Below, piece by piece: positions 10,815 to 21,384 of a stretch of DNA of 64,000 nucleotides (position 1 is its first letter; the number at the start of each line of letters is the position of its first letter). The stretch is taken from NCBI GenBank assembly GCA_947471745.1, contig CANJKZ010000961.1, positions 1 to 64,000 on the forward strand, in the 5' to 3' direction. Under the pieces are notes generated by a model, which was given only the letters and a program-made list of their open reading frames with translations, was not told the origin of the DNA and made no database searches. This stretch comes from Closterium sp. Naga37s-1 (Eukaryota > Streptophyta > Zygnematophyceae > Desmidiales > Closteriaceae). Both the position numbers and the translations under genes were made by a program.

Positions 10815-12355
10815 CAGGTCAGTGCAGGTGTGTCTCTTCTGCAGCTCCGAATTCACAAGGGCCAGTGCCTCAGTGTCAGCAGTGGCAAAGACCAAGTCGT
10901 CAACGTACACGAGGACGTAGAACGGCGGAAGTGAAGTGCCGGTGCATAGAAACAGTGATGGGTCAGCAGTAGAAGGAGCAAACCCAAGAGCCGCAAGCGT
11001 CCTCCTCAGTGTGTCGTGCCACTCGCAAGGCGCCTGGTGGAGACCGTAGACTGGCCTCCACTGGGTACCTGCAGAAAACGACCCAGTGAAGCCAGGTGGG
11101 TGGCGCAGCCAGATCTCCTCGTGCAGCCTGCCCTGCAAGAAAGCTGTGGTGAAGTCAAGAGAGTACAGCTCGTAGTCACGCCTAGCTGCGACGTGCAGCA
11201 ACACCCGAAGAGTGGTCATCTTCGGGGTAGGGGAGAAGTTCTGGAAGAAGTTAACTCCCTGTCCCTGACTGAAGCCTCGTACAACGTAACGAGCCTTGAA
11301 GACAGGCGGAGAACCAAGCGGCCGCTTCACCCTGAAAATCCACATGCCATCGACTATGTTCGCCCCAGAAGGGGGAACTGCGTCGACGTAGGTGCCTGAG
11401 GCCTTCCAGGATGCCATCTCTGCGTCCATGGCTGTCTGCCACTGAGAGGAGTAAGGACACGTAATCGCCTCTGCGTAAGAGCGCGGGGTCGGGATGTCTG
11501 GTGCATCCGGGTCTCCCTCAAGGGCGAGCAGCATGGCCACGAGATCAGGTACAGCAACTGCAAGGCACTTAAATTCCTGCCTGTCCTCAAGGACGTCCGT
11601 GCCAAGGGCACACTCACCCCCGACGGACGGAGGACAGTCAGACTCAGACTCAGACTCAGCAACAAGACTAGTGGCGTAGTCGAGACAACAGGCAGCAACA
11701 AATGCAACAAGCTCAGCAACTAGGGCAGACGCAGCAGTGGACTCAAAAGAAGGGTCAGTGACAACAGTAGCGAGAAGACGAGTGACTGTAGGACTGGCAG
11801 CACGAGCTAGGTCAGACTCAGGGTCAGGAATGGTAGGAAGAGAGGACTCAGGAGGAGGCGGCAGAGGAACGCGCAGTGGAACAGAGGAAGGACGAAGTGC
11901 CATAACGTGGGTGCTGGGGACAGGAGGAGGACGCGGACGAGGAACATGACGACCAGTGCGAAAAGCGCAAACAGGCGAGGCCGAACGAGACTCAGGCTCA
12001 CGACGCTCTGTAAAATAGTCTGTCTGCTCAGCGTAAGGAGAAGGAGCAGGCAGTGGGGAGTTTGGCGGTAACTGTGGCTGCGACTGGCGAGGCGGTGGAC
12101 TCAATAAGCTAGGAGGAAGGCCAGTAGAAGACGGGAGATTAAGAACCTGGTGAAGGACCGAGTCAGGTGGCGGCAAAGACGACAGCGGCAGCGGAAAGAA
12201 AAGCAGGCGCCGCTGCACAGTGCCTCCAGCACCAGTACCGCTAGACGCAGCACCCCCAGCGCCAGCACCTCTAGCTCCAGGGTCAACAGCTGCAGCACCT
12301 CCAGCGCCAAGTTCTCCAGCTCCAGCTCCTCCACCACCAGCGCCGCCGGCGCCAG
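10815..12355 (-). pseudogene. Copia B reverse transcriptase segment
   Basis: The minus-strand frame from 12218 to 10800 encodes a Pro/Ser-rich spacer, then RT. The entry to RT reads WQTAMDAEMASW, followed by GMWIFRVKRP, FKARYVVRGFSQ, SLDFTTAFLQG and the YVDD box (VYVDDLVFA, about 10890-10920). The RT is open through 472 codons up to the gypsy insertion at 10809/10815, where it breaks. The spacer upstream is cut by TRIM-C. The preserved motifs make this the best-kept part of element B. Confidence 0.85.
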
Positions 12356-14405
12356 TGTCAGAATATTATGTTTCTCTAGTCTGCAGTGGGGTACTCTATA
12401 GTGAGTACAACCCTTTTAGGGTTTGCTATATGTATCCCAATGTTTGCTAGTGAACCTCTCACTTCCTCTCTTCTCTCATTCATTCCTGTTTCTTACTTCA
12501 CATGGTATAGAGCTAGTTTCGATTCTTCCTCGGGCCCACCACTTAAACTTTTTTTTTTACTGCCCTGCTGCCCGAAGCGCCCTTCGCGGCCCCTTCGCGG
12601 CCCCTTAACGGCCCCTTCGTGGCCCCTTAGCGACCCCGTCGCGGCCCTTCGTGGCCCCTTAGCGACCCTGTCGCGGCCCTTTGTGGCCCCTTCGCGACCC
12701 TGTCGCGGCCCTTCGTGGCCCCCCATTCGCGACCCCGTCGCGGCCCTGTCGCGGCCCCGTCACGACCTAGCCCCGGCCCTGCCCCGTCGCCCGGCCCTGC
12801 CCCGTCGCCCGACCCTGCCCCGTCGCGGCCCCACGTCGCGGCCCCCCGTCGCGGCCCCCGTCGCGGCCCCCCCCCCCCCCGTCGCGGCCCCCGTCGCGGC
12901 CCCCCGTCGCGGCCCTCCGTCGCGGCCCCCCGTCGCGGCCCCACGTCGCGGCCCCCCCCGTCGCGGCCCCACGTCGCGGCCCCCCGTCGCGGCCCCCGTC
13001 GCGGCCCCCCCCCCCCCGTCGCGGCCCCCGTCGCGGCCCCCCGTCGCGGCCCTCCGTCGCGGCCCCCCGTCGCGGCCCCACGTCGCGGCCCCCCCCGTCG
13101 CGGCCCCACGTCGCGGCCCCCCGTCGCGGCCCCCGTCGCGGCCCACCCCCCCCCCGTCGCGGCCCCCGTCGCGGCCCCCCGTCGCGGCCCCACGTCGCGG
13201 CCCCCCCCGTCGCGGCCCCCCGTCGCGGCCCCCCGTCGCGGCCCCCGTCGCGGCACCCCGTCGCGGCCTCCCGTCGCGGCCCCTGTCGCGGCCCCTGCCC
13301 CGGCCCTGCCCCTGCCTTGCCGCGGCCCCTGTCGCGGACCCTGCCCCGGCCCTGCCCCGGTCCTGCCCCTGCCCTGCCCCGGCCCTACCCGGCCATGTCG
13401 CGGCGCACCCGGGGCCCGCGCCCCGCCCCCCCCGCCCGCGGCCCCCCAGGGCGCCGCGACGGGCGACGGGAGGGGCGATCTGGGGGGGGGGGGGGCGGCG
13501 GGCGTCGCCCCTTCTGCCGCCTGTGTTGGCGCCCTGGGCGGCCGCGCGTCGCCCCCCCCCCCCTCCCGTACCCTCCCTACCCGCCATCCCGCCCTGCCCT
13601 GTGTTAGGGTTTGGGGGTGGCGAGTAGGGGGTGGCGGGTGTGTGGACTCCCCTGCTCCTCCTCCTCCTCCGTCTCCCACTGCTGCAGCTGCCGCTGAGGG
13701 GGGTGGGTGTGTGGGAGCCGATGGAGTGGTGCTAGGGGGTGGGTGTGTGGGAGCTGACGGAGTGGTGCTAGGGTGTGGCGTGTGAGCAGAGTTAGAGGTG
13801 CAGCAAGGGGTGTGTGAAAGGGGGGTGGGACAGTTGGGGGAGGTTGAATGGAGGCGGTCGTCGTGTCGTCAGCAGCACCAGTAGTCCGAGGCGCTGCTCC
13901 GGTAGCCCAGTCGTAGTCAGCTGCGCCAGTCGCCCGTGGGTCCGTTGCTCCTGCCGCTCAGAGTTAGCCGCCGAGCCAGTTACTCCTGTAGTCCGGGGCG
14001 CTGTTCCGGTAGCCACTGTGCCAGTGTGACTCCTGTTGCCCGTGTGTCTGCAGCTTCAGCCGTCGCCTCCTATCTCCTCTCCTCTTACAGTCCCGCCTCC
14101 TCCTCACTTGCCCTCTGTGATAGCCTCTAGCTTGGTTTATAATTGTGAACTTTAAACTGTTGCTTGTGCTCAGAATGTGTGGTGACATTGTGATCCACCC
14201 TGAGCTTATTTTGCTTTGCTTCTTGTGCTGATTACACCCCACTTTGACTATGGGGGTGTGTCAGAATATTATGTTTCTCTAGTCTGCAGTGGGGTACTCT
14301 ATAGTGAGTACAACCCTTTTAGGGTTTGCTATATGTATCCCAATGTTTGCTAGTGAACCTCTCACTTCCTCTCTTCTCTCATTCATTCCTGTTTCTTACT
14401 TCACA
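12356..14405 (+). mobile_element. TRIM-C: non-autonomous LTR retrotransposon
   Basis: Two identical 147-bp LTRs (12356-12502, 14259-14405) flank a 1.76-kb internal region, with a perfect target duplication gccag (12351-12355, 14406-14410). The PBS tggtatagagc follows the 5' LTR and the PPT tatgggggtg precedes the 3' LTR. The interior has no gag or pol: it is a C-rich leader with gtcgcggcccc repeats, a low-complexity middle and a 3' block shared with copia A and E. Identical LTRs mean a very recent insertion. Despite long open frames in the repeats, I see no protein domain. Confidence 0.95.
12550..13400. repeat. gtcgcggcccc minisatellite in TRIM-C
   Basis: About 60 imperfect copies of a 12-17 bp unit (core gtcgcggccccc). 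There is a higher-order repeat: blocks at about 12840-12960, 12960-13085 and 13085-13205 resemble each other. The base bias creates long spurious open frames in all six frames. Confidence 0.9.
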
Positions 14406-14410
14406 GCCAG

Positions 14411-15462
14411 TGCCTCCAGCTTCAGTGCCTCCAGCTCCAGTGCCCCCAACACCACCAGCCCCGAGCTCCAGGGTCAACAACTCCAGTGCCTCCAGCTCCA
14501 GCGTCACTAGCGCCAGGGTCTCCAACTCCAGCTCCTCCAGCTCCACCAGCCCCGGCAACTCCAGTACCCCTAGTACGAGCACCTCCAGGACTAGCAGCTC
14601 CAGCACCTGCGGGACCTCCAGCTCCAGCAGGAACTCCAGCACCTCCAAGACTAGCAGCTCTAGCACCTCCAGCTCCAGTGCCTTCAGCGGCAGAGCCTCC
14701 AGTTCCTGTAGCTCCACGTCGAAGGCATGTGCGCCGAGCAAACCATTCGCGCAGCTGCTGTGGGGAGAGAGGCTCCCGTCGGGGAGACAGTCGTGGCGAG
14801 GCACCCGTAGGACCTCCAGAAGAAGCAGTACCCTTAGGTTCAGCACCCCCAGACTTCGCACCCTCAAACTCAGCACCCCCAGGCTCCGCATCCTCAGGCT
14901 CAGCACCCCCAGGCTCCACACCTGCGGGCTCAGTACCCCCAGGCTCCGCACCCCAAGGCTCAGCTCCCCCAGACCCCACACCCTCGGATTCAGCACCCCC
15001 AGGCTCCGCACGCGCAGGCTCAGAACCCCCAGACTCAGCACCCCTAGCAGCACCTGAGTCTACAGCGACCTCAACAGGCACAGTTCCAGGGAGTGGGTCA
15101 ACCTGAGACACACCTGAGGGAGCAGGACCCTGAGTGGGGAGGGGGTCTACCAGAGGGGGGCCTGGAGCAAGGAAGAGCGGCGGGGGTGGGAGAGGAGCAG
15201 AGCGGTAGGGGAAGAGACGGTAAAAGGGAACCGACTCGTCAAACGTGACGTCCTGAGACGGGAGGACACGGCGCGAGGTGGGGTGGTAAAACTGCCAGCC
15301 ATGCGCGTCAAGGGGAAAGCCAAGGAAGACGCAGGGAATAGCGCGGGCGTAGAGCTTGTCCGCGGACATATCGCGAACAAAGGAACGAGAACCCCAGACC
15401 CGGAACACCGACGCATCGCCAACCTTCACCGTCCAACACAGTGTATGCGAGGTCTCCAGCAA
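14411..15462 (-). pseudogene. Copia B integrase C-terminus and spacer
   Basis: The minus strand encodes the C-terminal integrase segment (FRVWGSRSFVRDMSADK, then FLGFPLDAHGWQFYHP and the DVTFDES motif), followed by a long Gly/Ala/Glu-rich spacer built from GGAEP-like repeats and the QQLREWFARR peptide. It is open for 346 codons. TRIM-C interrupts the downstream spacer at 14410. Confidence 0.8.
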
Positions 15463-16346
15463 TGATGGATCATGGAGGTACGAGCCACCTCCATGACTAA
15501 GCCAATGCGGCGCTTAGCAACCCTCTTTTGCTGCGGGAAGGCCGGAAGCATGAACGAGTGGAGAATGCCTTCCCCACGACAAAAGTCCCGCAAGAGGTCG
15601 GAGGAGAACTCACCACCTCTTTCAGAGTGCAGACGCAGGACAGGAAGGTCCGCACGGAACCGCTCGCGAAGCTGGAGACGGACTGCGTGGATCCAAGGGA
15701 TCAAGACATCAGGGGCCTCACCCTTGCTGCGCAAGGGGAAGACCGTGGTGTAACGCGTGTAGTCTTCAACAACCAGCAGAAAGTAGCGCTTGCGGTCCTG
15801 TCCACTGACGCGGGCTGGGCCCCACATGTCCATGTGGAGAGTCTGCAGGGGAGCAGTCGTCGGGGGAAACGAGGAGGAGTGAGGAGCGGCTCGCTGCCGC
15901 CCCTCAACACAAGGAAGGTAGGGCGGGGCAGGAGAGGGCGGGAGGGGAGGCAGAGACCTGAGAAGACTAGAAACAAGGAGGTGGGAGTGCATGCCACGAA
16001 GGCGCGGCAAGGAGGGGTGACCAAGGCGGTGGTGCCACAGGAGAGTCTTGTGCGACAGGAGGCGACACGAGCAGGGGGGTACTACCGGACCTGACGCGGA
16101 CACCTGGGCAGACGCAGCTACCTGAGGAGGCTCGGTAGCCAGTGTGTACAGACTCGACCCAGGCCGACGGGTGAACGTGGCTAGGTGACGGCCCGTCCGT
16201 GTACACCTGCAAATCGACACACACGCTGACCCCCAAGAGTGGTGGTAGTGACCATCGCATCCTAGTGGGCAGCGGTACTCACCAAGTTCATAGAGAACGA
16301 GGGGAGGTGAAGACCTGAAAGTGAGCCAGACGGAACCGCCGGACAC
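15426..16346 (-). pseudogene. Copia B GAG-pre-integrase and integrase core
   Basis: A 306-codon frame with the copia pre-integrase zinc segment (LWHHRLGHPSLPRLRGMHS) and the integrase core from LHMDMWGP. The catalytic set is damaged: the second Asp is Glu (LHSERGGEF instead of LHSDRGGEF), and the third position reads QQKRVAKR where active relatives have QQNGVAER, so the Glu is Lys. Strand transfer should be abolished. Confidence 0.85.
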
Positions 16347-16618
16347 GGGAGAATAGTGGAGGAACGGGCAAGAACTGGGGCCCCTAAGGGGTCAGCCAGT
16401 CTGACCGGTACAGGTGCAGAGAGAGGAGTGAGGGTGGTGCTGTCGCGAAAGAAACAGCGGGAAGCACCTGAGTCAAGCGTAAAGGTGTGCAAGGCCTCAG
16501 CAGGCACAGTACCAGGGAGAGCAGACTCACTAGCACCTAGACCAGCAGCCTCTATATCTGGGTCGGGCGACACACACAGGTAACAGTCACCCTCAGCACT
16601 AACAGACAAGGCATACAT
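16262..16618 (-). pseudogene. Copia B aspartic protease segment
   Basis: The minus strand has the protease active-site motif FTLDSGASRCFF, with the catalytic Asp retained, followed by SGLHLPSFSMNLV. The same block is seen in A (22080-22310), E' (29300-29570) and E (40290-40560). Its start overlaps the following integrase frame, so a frame change exists at about 16270-16340. Confidence 0.75.
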
Positions 16619-16731
16619 AGCAGCAAGGATAGCATCATAGTCAAGATCAAAGATAGCAACTCCAGACCTAAGCAGCTCTGCCCAGCGGGGGCGCTCGGTC
16701 TCGTCACCAAATTCTGCGCGCCAAGCAACGT

Positions 16732-17877
16732 CTAGGCGGGAGAAGCAGCGGTACTGAGTGTGAGGCTTCCCGCATGTCTGACCAGCACGGTCACCCGAGC
16801 GAATGACATACGGCAGCGAACACTACCCCCAGACGCCCCACGTTGAGAAAACCACTCACGAAGCTGCTGGGGCGAAGGGGTCGCGCTCCGACGCTGCTGT
16901 TGCTGCCGCTGGCCACCACCAGATCCTCCCCTCTGAACAGCTCCACCCCGACTGCCACCACTCCCACTGCCGCCACTACCGCTACTCCCACCGCTGCCAC
17001 CACCTCCACTACCTCCACCACCTCCATTGCTGCCCTCACTACCACCCCCGCTGCCTTCTCCACTACTCTTGCCACCCTTGCCCTTCCTGCAGCGGCACTT
17101 TGCACTAGCAGAAGCAGCCCCGACATCCTCAGCACCAAGGATGTCAACAGCAGCAGCAGAGGCGTAGCAAGGGGCAAGGGGGGAGGGGGAACACCCCTCG
17201 AAGAAGGGCGTGCGAGGAATGCCATGAGCGGCACCTACAGTGACTACACTAGTCTCAGCTGCAAGGAGGTGCTGCTCGAGCAGGTCAACAGTGAGGTCTG
17301 TGGGGTCAAGTGCGAGAAATTGGTCCCTGATAGCGCGAAGAGAGTTAGGGAGGCAGGTGGCTATGAAGTAGAGAGTGATGTACATCGGGGAGGGGGGGGG
17401 AGGGGGGGGGGGGGGGTTCCTGGCAAGGAACTCTGCAGGGAGGGCAGCGCGGTAGCAAGCATCGCTAGTGTAAAGGTGGGTAACGAGGTCCTCTACTGTG
17501 GCAAAGGCGGACAGCTCGGGAAACAGGTAGGGCAGTATAAGACGGCCTAGAGCAGCAGTGGCAGGGGAGGAGTAACGGGCGACTACAGCGTCATACACTG
17601 CTTTAGCAGTCTTGTGCTGTCCGAAGTGAGCGCATTCCGCTAACGGCAGGTGGTTGCGAATGGCTAAGCGGGCAGCATCATCACGGGTAAGCCACTGTGA
17701 GCGAGTCGCACTGTCAGCTGTGGCCGGAGGGGCGAGAGAGGCTCCAGACGTGTGTTCAAACAACGAAACGATGTCTCTAGAGTCGCTCAGTAGATACAGC
17801 TCTAAGTCGTCGAGCCACGTGTCAAACTGGATCAAACGGCCCTCATGATCGAACGTGAGGACACGGAGAGAAGCCAT
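16732..17877 (-). pseudogene. Copia B gag
   Basis: This 381-codon frame starts MASLRVLTFDHEGRLIQFD at 17877. Residues 1-230 are the UBN2-type copia gag core (QFDTWLDDLELYL, HFGQHKTAKAVYD, LGRLILPYLFPELSAFATVEDLVTHL). The C-terminal third is a Gly/Ser tract followed by PQQLREWFSQR. A frameshift near 16830 removes the Cys-rich TCGKPHTQ-type segment that other frames still encode. Gag would package the RNA; this is the only reasonably complete gag of this lineage here, and copia A has none. Confidence 0.8.
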
Positions 17878-17889
17878 AGCGGGCAGAGT

Positions 17890-18700
17890 AGGGTGGCGCG
17901 CTACCAGCAGAGCAGCACGCAGGCAGGGCAGGGTGGCGCACGGCTAGGGTGGCCAGCAGCAGGGCGGGTAGGAGCCGGGCGGTGCAAGTAGCAGGGCGGG
18001 CATGCAAAAGGGCGGCGAGCGGGTTGCCAGAGGGCGGTGCGCAGGCTGCAAGGGGCGGCGAGCGGGCCGCAAGGGGCGGCGAGCGGGCTGCAAGGGGCGG
18101 CGCGCAGGCTGCAAGAGGCGGCCAGCGGGCTGCAAGGGGCGGCTAGCGGGCCGTGAGCAAGCGGCGAGCGGGCGGCAGGGGCGGCTAGCGGGCATTTGGG
18201 GCGACGAGCGGGCCGTTGCGTCGGCGAGTGGGCCTGAGGGGCGGAGAGCGGGCCGCAAGCGGGCGGCGCGAGGGCTGTTAGGGCAGCGGGCGGGCCGTGA
18301 GTGGGCGGCGCGCGGGCTGCAGGGGCGACGGGCGGGCCGCAAGCGGGCGGCGTGCAGGCTGCAGGGGCGGCGGGCGGGCCGCAAGTGGGCGGCGCACGGG
18401 CTGCAGGGGCGGCGGGCGGGCCGCAAGCGGGCGGCGTGTGGGCTGTAGGGGCAGCGGGCGGGCCGCAAGTGGGCGGTGCGCGGGCTGCAGGGGCGGCGGG
18501 CGGGCGGCGCGCGGGCTGCAGGGGCAGCGTGCTGACTGCAGGGGCGGCTTGTGGGCTGCTAGGGGAGGCTCGATGAGCTGCTAGGGGCGGTGCCGCGGCC
18601 AGAATGGCGGCGCGTCAGTAGGGTAGGGCGGCAGGGCAGCTAGTGGGGCAGCTCTGTGGTGGGCCCTAAAAAAAAATATGGTCCAAACGAAGGACCTGCT
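17890..18700 (-). repeat. GC-rich leader minisatellite of copia B
   Basis: Imperfect about 20-bp units (core gcgggctgcaggggcggc) lie between PBS and gag. Part is organised as a longer alternating unit of about 45-60 bp at 18240-18520. The PBS (TGGTTTCAGAGC on the minus strand) lies at about 18698-18709. Confidence 0.85.
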
Positions 18701-18709
18701 CTGAAACCA

Positions 18710-18840
18710 TGTCAGAATAACGAACGAGAATGAATGCATTGAACAGAAGTTGGGTACAAGTACTAAACCTAATTGGGTTGTACCCCTTATGGGCTACCCC
18801 ACAATAGCCTACACAAAGTAAGCCATATAATATTTTGACA
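18710..18840 (-). repeat. 5' LTR of copia B (131 bp)
   Basis: TGTCAAAATATTATATGG...CTGACA on the minus strand, homologous to 1795-1925 and 34801-34932. The PBS follows directly. The flank at 18841 starts aagac, but the other LTR is lost, so the target duplication cannot be confirmed. Confidence 0.85.
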
Positions 18841-19988
18841 AAGACTAGGTCATTGATGTAGACGAGGACAACGAAAAAAATGGGGCCATAACGCACCCGA
18901 ACAGTGACAGGTCGGCGGACGAAGGACTGAACCTAAGGTCAGCAAGAGTGGTGCGGACGGTGTTGTGCCACTCACGGGGTGCCATGCGCAGTCCGTAGAC
19001 TGGTCGTCTCAGGCTCCATTGGGTCCCATAATGGAAAGTGCCAGTGAAGTTAGGAGGACGGCGTAGCCAGATCTTCTCGTGCAGGTTGCCCCGGAGAAAG
19101 GCAGTGGAGAAGTCTAGTGAGTGCATCTCGTAGTCTCGCTGTTCTGCGACGTGTAGTAGCACCCGAAGAGTGGTCAGCTTTGGGATAGGGGAGAAGGTCT
19201 TGAATAAATATACGCCCTCACGTTGACTGAAACCTCTAGCCAGTGACAGTGGCAACAAGAGCCACGTCAGACGGCGGAGAGGCAGTAGGATTTGACACGA
19301 GAGAGGAAAGACGTGTGAGAAAACAGAGCGAGCAACATGGTAGTAGTCAGTGAGAGGCAGTGAGAAAACAGTAAGAGCTGACGAAGGAGGCAATAGGAGG
19401 ACAAACGGAGGCGGAGAACGAGGAGGGGTATGCCATCAGAAACAGACCGGAGGTCCCGAACAGGAGATGAGTGACGAGCACCAGGGAACAAGGAGCGATA
19501 CAAGGGGACTGGGCAATAGGAGGAGACGGCCATAACCGAGGAGGAGACCGAGCAGGCGAGTATGGAGGAGAAAACGTAAGACAGTGAGCAGGAGGAGACG
19601 GTGAGTGGACATGATGAGAGAAAGGAAGACGAAGGGTCCGAAGATCTCTCACAGGTGGCGACGAGCGCTGCGGCAGTGGCTGCTCCAGCTGCCGTAGATG
19701 GTGAAACCTCGTCAGGTAATGGTGACCAGACGGAGCAGGCGCCCTAGAACCAGCGTCTCCAACTCCAGCACCCCCAGGGCTAAAACCTCCAACTCAAGTG
19801 CCTCCAACTCTAGCACCCCCACAAACCAGCACCTCCAGCTCCAGTACCACCACCTTTAGTACCGCCACCTCCAGCACCAGCACCTCCTGTAGAAGCACCC
19901 CAAGAGTCCACCGCGACCTGCCGCGGTAGTACCACAGGCCGCTATGGTGACTGGGAAGACAACTGTAGTGAGGGAGACAACATCAGAC
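18841..19988 (-). pseudogene. Copia E' RT and spacer remnant
   Basis: The minus strand shows RT motifs ARGFSQREGV, FSPIPKLTTLRVLLHVA, SLDFSTAFLRG, RPVYGLRMAPREWHN and a catalytic-box relic VYINDLVF (Asp kept at one position only) at the B insertion point. Upstream is a Ser/Pro-rich spacer that ends at the A target duplication cagac (19984-19988). Confidence 0.75.
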
Positions 19989-20127
19989 TGTCAAACATTA
20001 TATGTTTATATTGTGTAGGCTATAGTGGGTTTGGCCTTAGGGGGTACAGCTTTGTTAGGGTTTCCTACTTGTATCCCCCTCCTACCTAGTTTCATCCATT
20101 TTTCTCGTTCTATTCTGGATTCTAACA
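19989..20127 (+). repeat. 5' LTR of copia A (139 bp)
   Basis: TGTCAAACATTATATG...TTCTAACA; three substitutions against 26903-27041. Confidence 0.95.
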
Positions 20128-20209
20128 TGGTATCACGAGCCTAGGTTGCTACCTAGGACCGCTTTCTACTATGGGCCCACTATTCCGCTAGAAGCGCCCT
20201 CGTGCGCCC

Positions 20210-21060
20210 TACCTTACGTGCGCCCTCGTGCGCCTTTCTCTGCTAGTGCACCTTCGTGCGCCCTCGTGCGCCCTCGTGCGCCTTTCTCTGCTAGTGCGCC
20301 TTCGTGCGCCTTCGTGCGCCCTCGTGCGCCCTCGTGCGCCTTCGTGCGCCCTCGTGCGCCCTCGTGCGCCCTCGAGCGCCCTCGTGCGCCCTCGAGCCGC
20401 CCCTGCAGGTCCGTCAGGCCCCCGAGCCGCCTCTGCAGACCCGTCAGGCCCCCCCCGAGCCGCCTCTGCAGGCCCGTCAGGCCCGAGAGCCGCCCCTGCA
20501 GACTCGTCAGGCCCGCGCGCAGCCTCTGCCCGACCGCGCGCCGCCCCTGCAGGCTCTCGCCGCCTGCCGCGTCGCCCTGCCCGCGGCGTCGCCGCCTGCC
20601 CGCGGCGTCGTCACCTGCCCGCGACGTAGCCCCTGCCCGCGGCGTCGTCGCCTGCCCGCGGCGTCGTCGCCTGCCCGCGGCGTCGTCGCCTGCCTGCGGC
20701 GTCGTCGCCTGCCCGCGACGTAGCCCCTGCCCGCGACGTCGTCGCCTGCTCGCGGCGTCGTCGCCTGCCCGCGGCGTCATCGCCTGCCCGCGGCGTCGTC
20801 ACCTGCTCGCCGCGTCGCCCTGCCCGCGGCGTCGCCACCTGCTCGCGGCGTCGCCCTGCTCGCGGCGTCGTCACCTGCTCGCCGCGTCGCCCTGCCCGCC
20901 GCGTCGCCCTGCTCGCGGCGTCGTCACCTGCTCGCCGCGTCGCCCTGCCCGCGGCGTCGTCACCTTCCCGCCACGTCGCCCTGCCCGCGGCGTCGCCACC
21001 TGCCCGCCGCGTCGCCCTGCTCGCCGCGTCGCCCTGACCTAATCCGCGCCTGGCCTCTGG
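20210..21060 (+). repeat. Leader minisatellites of copia A
   Basis: Two consecutive arrays: cgtgcgccctcgtgcgcctt units (20215-20400), then gcggcgtcgtcgcctgcccg units (20570-21040), with a Pro/Leu-rich transition. They create long artefactual frames on both strands. Confidence 0.85.
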
Positions 21061-21384
21061 AGCAGCCGCCCCTGCAGCAGCCGCCCCTGGCCACTGGAGC
21101 AGCCGCCACTGCAGGAGCCGCCCCTCGCCCCTGGAGCAGCCGCCCCTGCAGCAGCCGCCCCTGGCCCCTGGAGCAACCACCGCTGCAGCAGCCGCCCCTG
21201 GCCCCTGGAGCAGCCGCCACTGCAGCAGCCGCCCCTGGCACCTGGAGCAGCTGCCGTCGCGGCCCGGCCTCGCCGTGCAGCAGCTGCCGCGGAGCTCCCT
21301 GCTGCGGCCCGGCCCCGCCCTGCAGTTGTAGCGGCCCCGCTGTCGCCACCGTCTTGCGCCTGCCGCGCCGACCACTGGTGAGCA

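Larger units (their letters stand above)
3361..18840 (-). mobile_element. Copia element B, nested and 3'-truncated
   Basis: This is a minus-strand Ty1/copia retrotransposon in the order LTR (18710-18840), PBS, GC-rich leader, gag, protease, integrase, RT and RNase H. It is interrupted by gypsy G (4084-10809) and TRIM-C (12356-14405); without them about 6.7 kb remain. The last part of RNase H and the 3' LTR are gone. Domain order (integrase before RT) identifies copia. Several frameshifts and altered integrase catalytic residues mark it as inactive. It was inserted into the RT of an older copia (E') at 18840/18841. Confidence 0.85.

Noticed and set aside
12627-13785. Several frames of 275-413 codons on both strands
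   Set aside because: They come from the gtcgcggcccc minisatellite of TRIM-C; no domain, and frames on both strands overlap.
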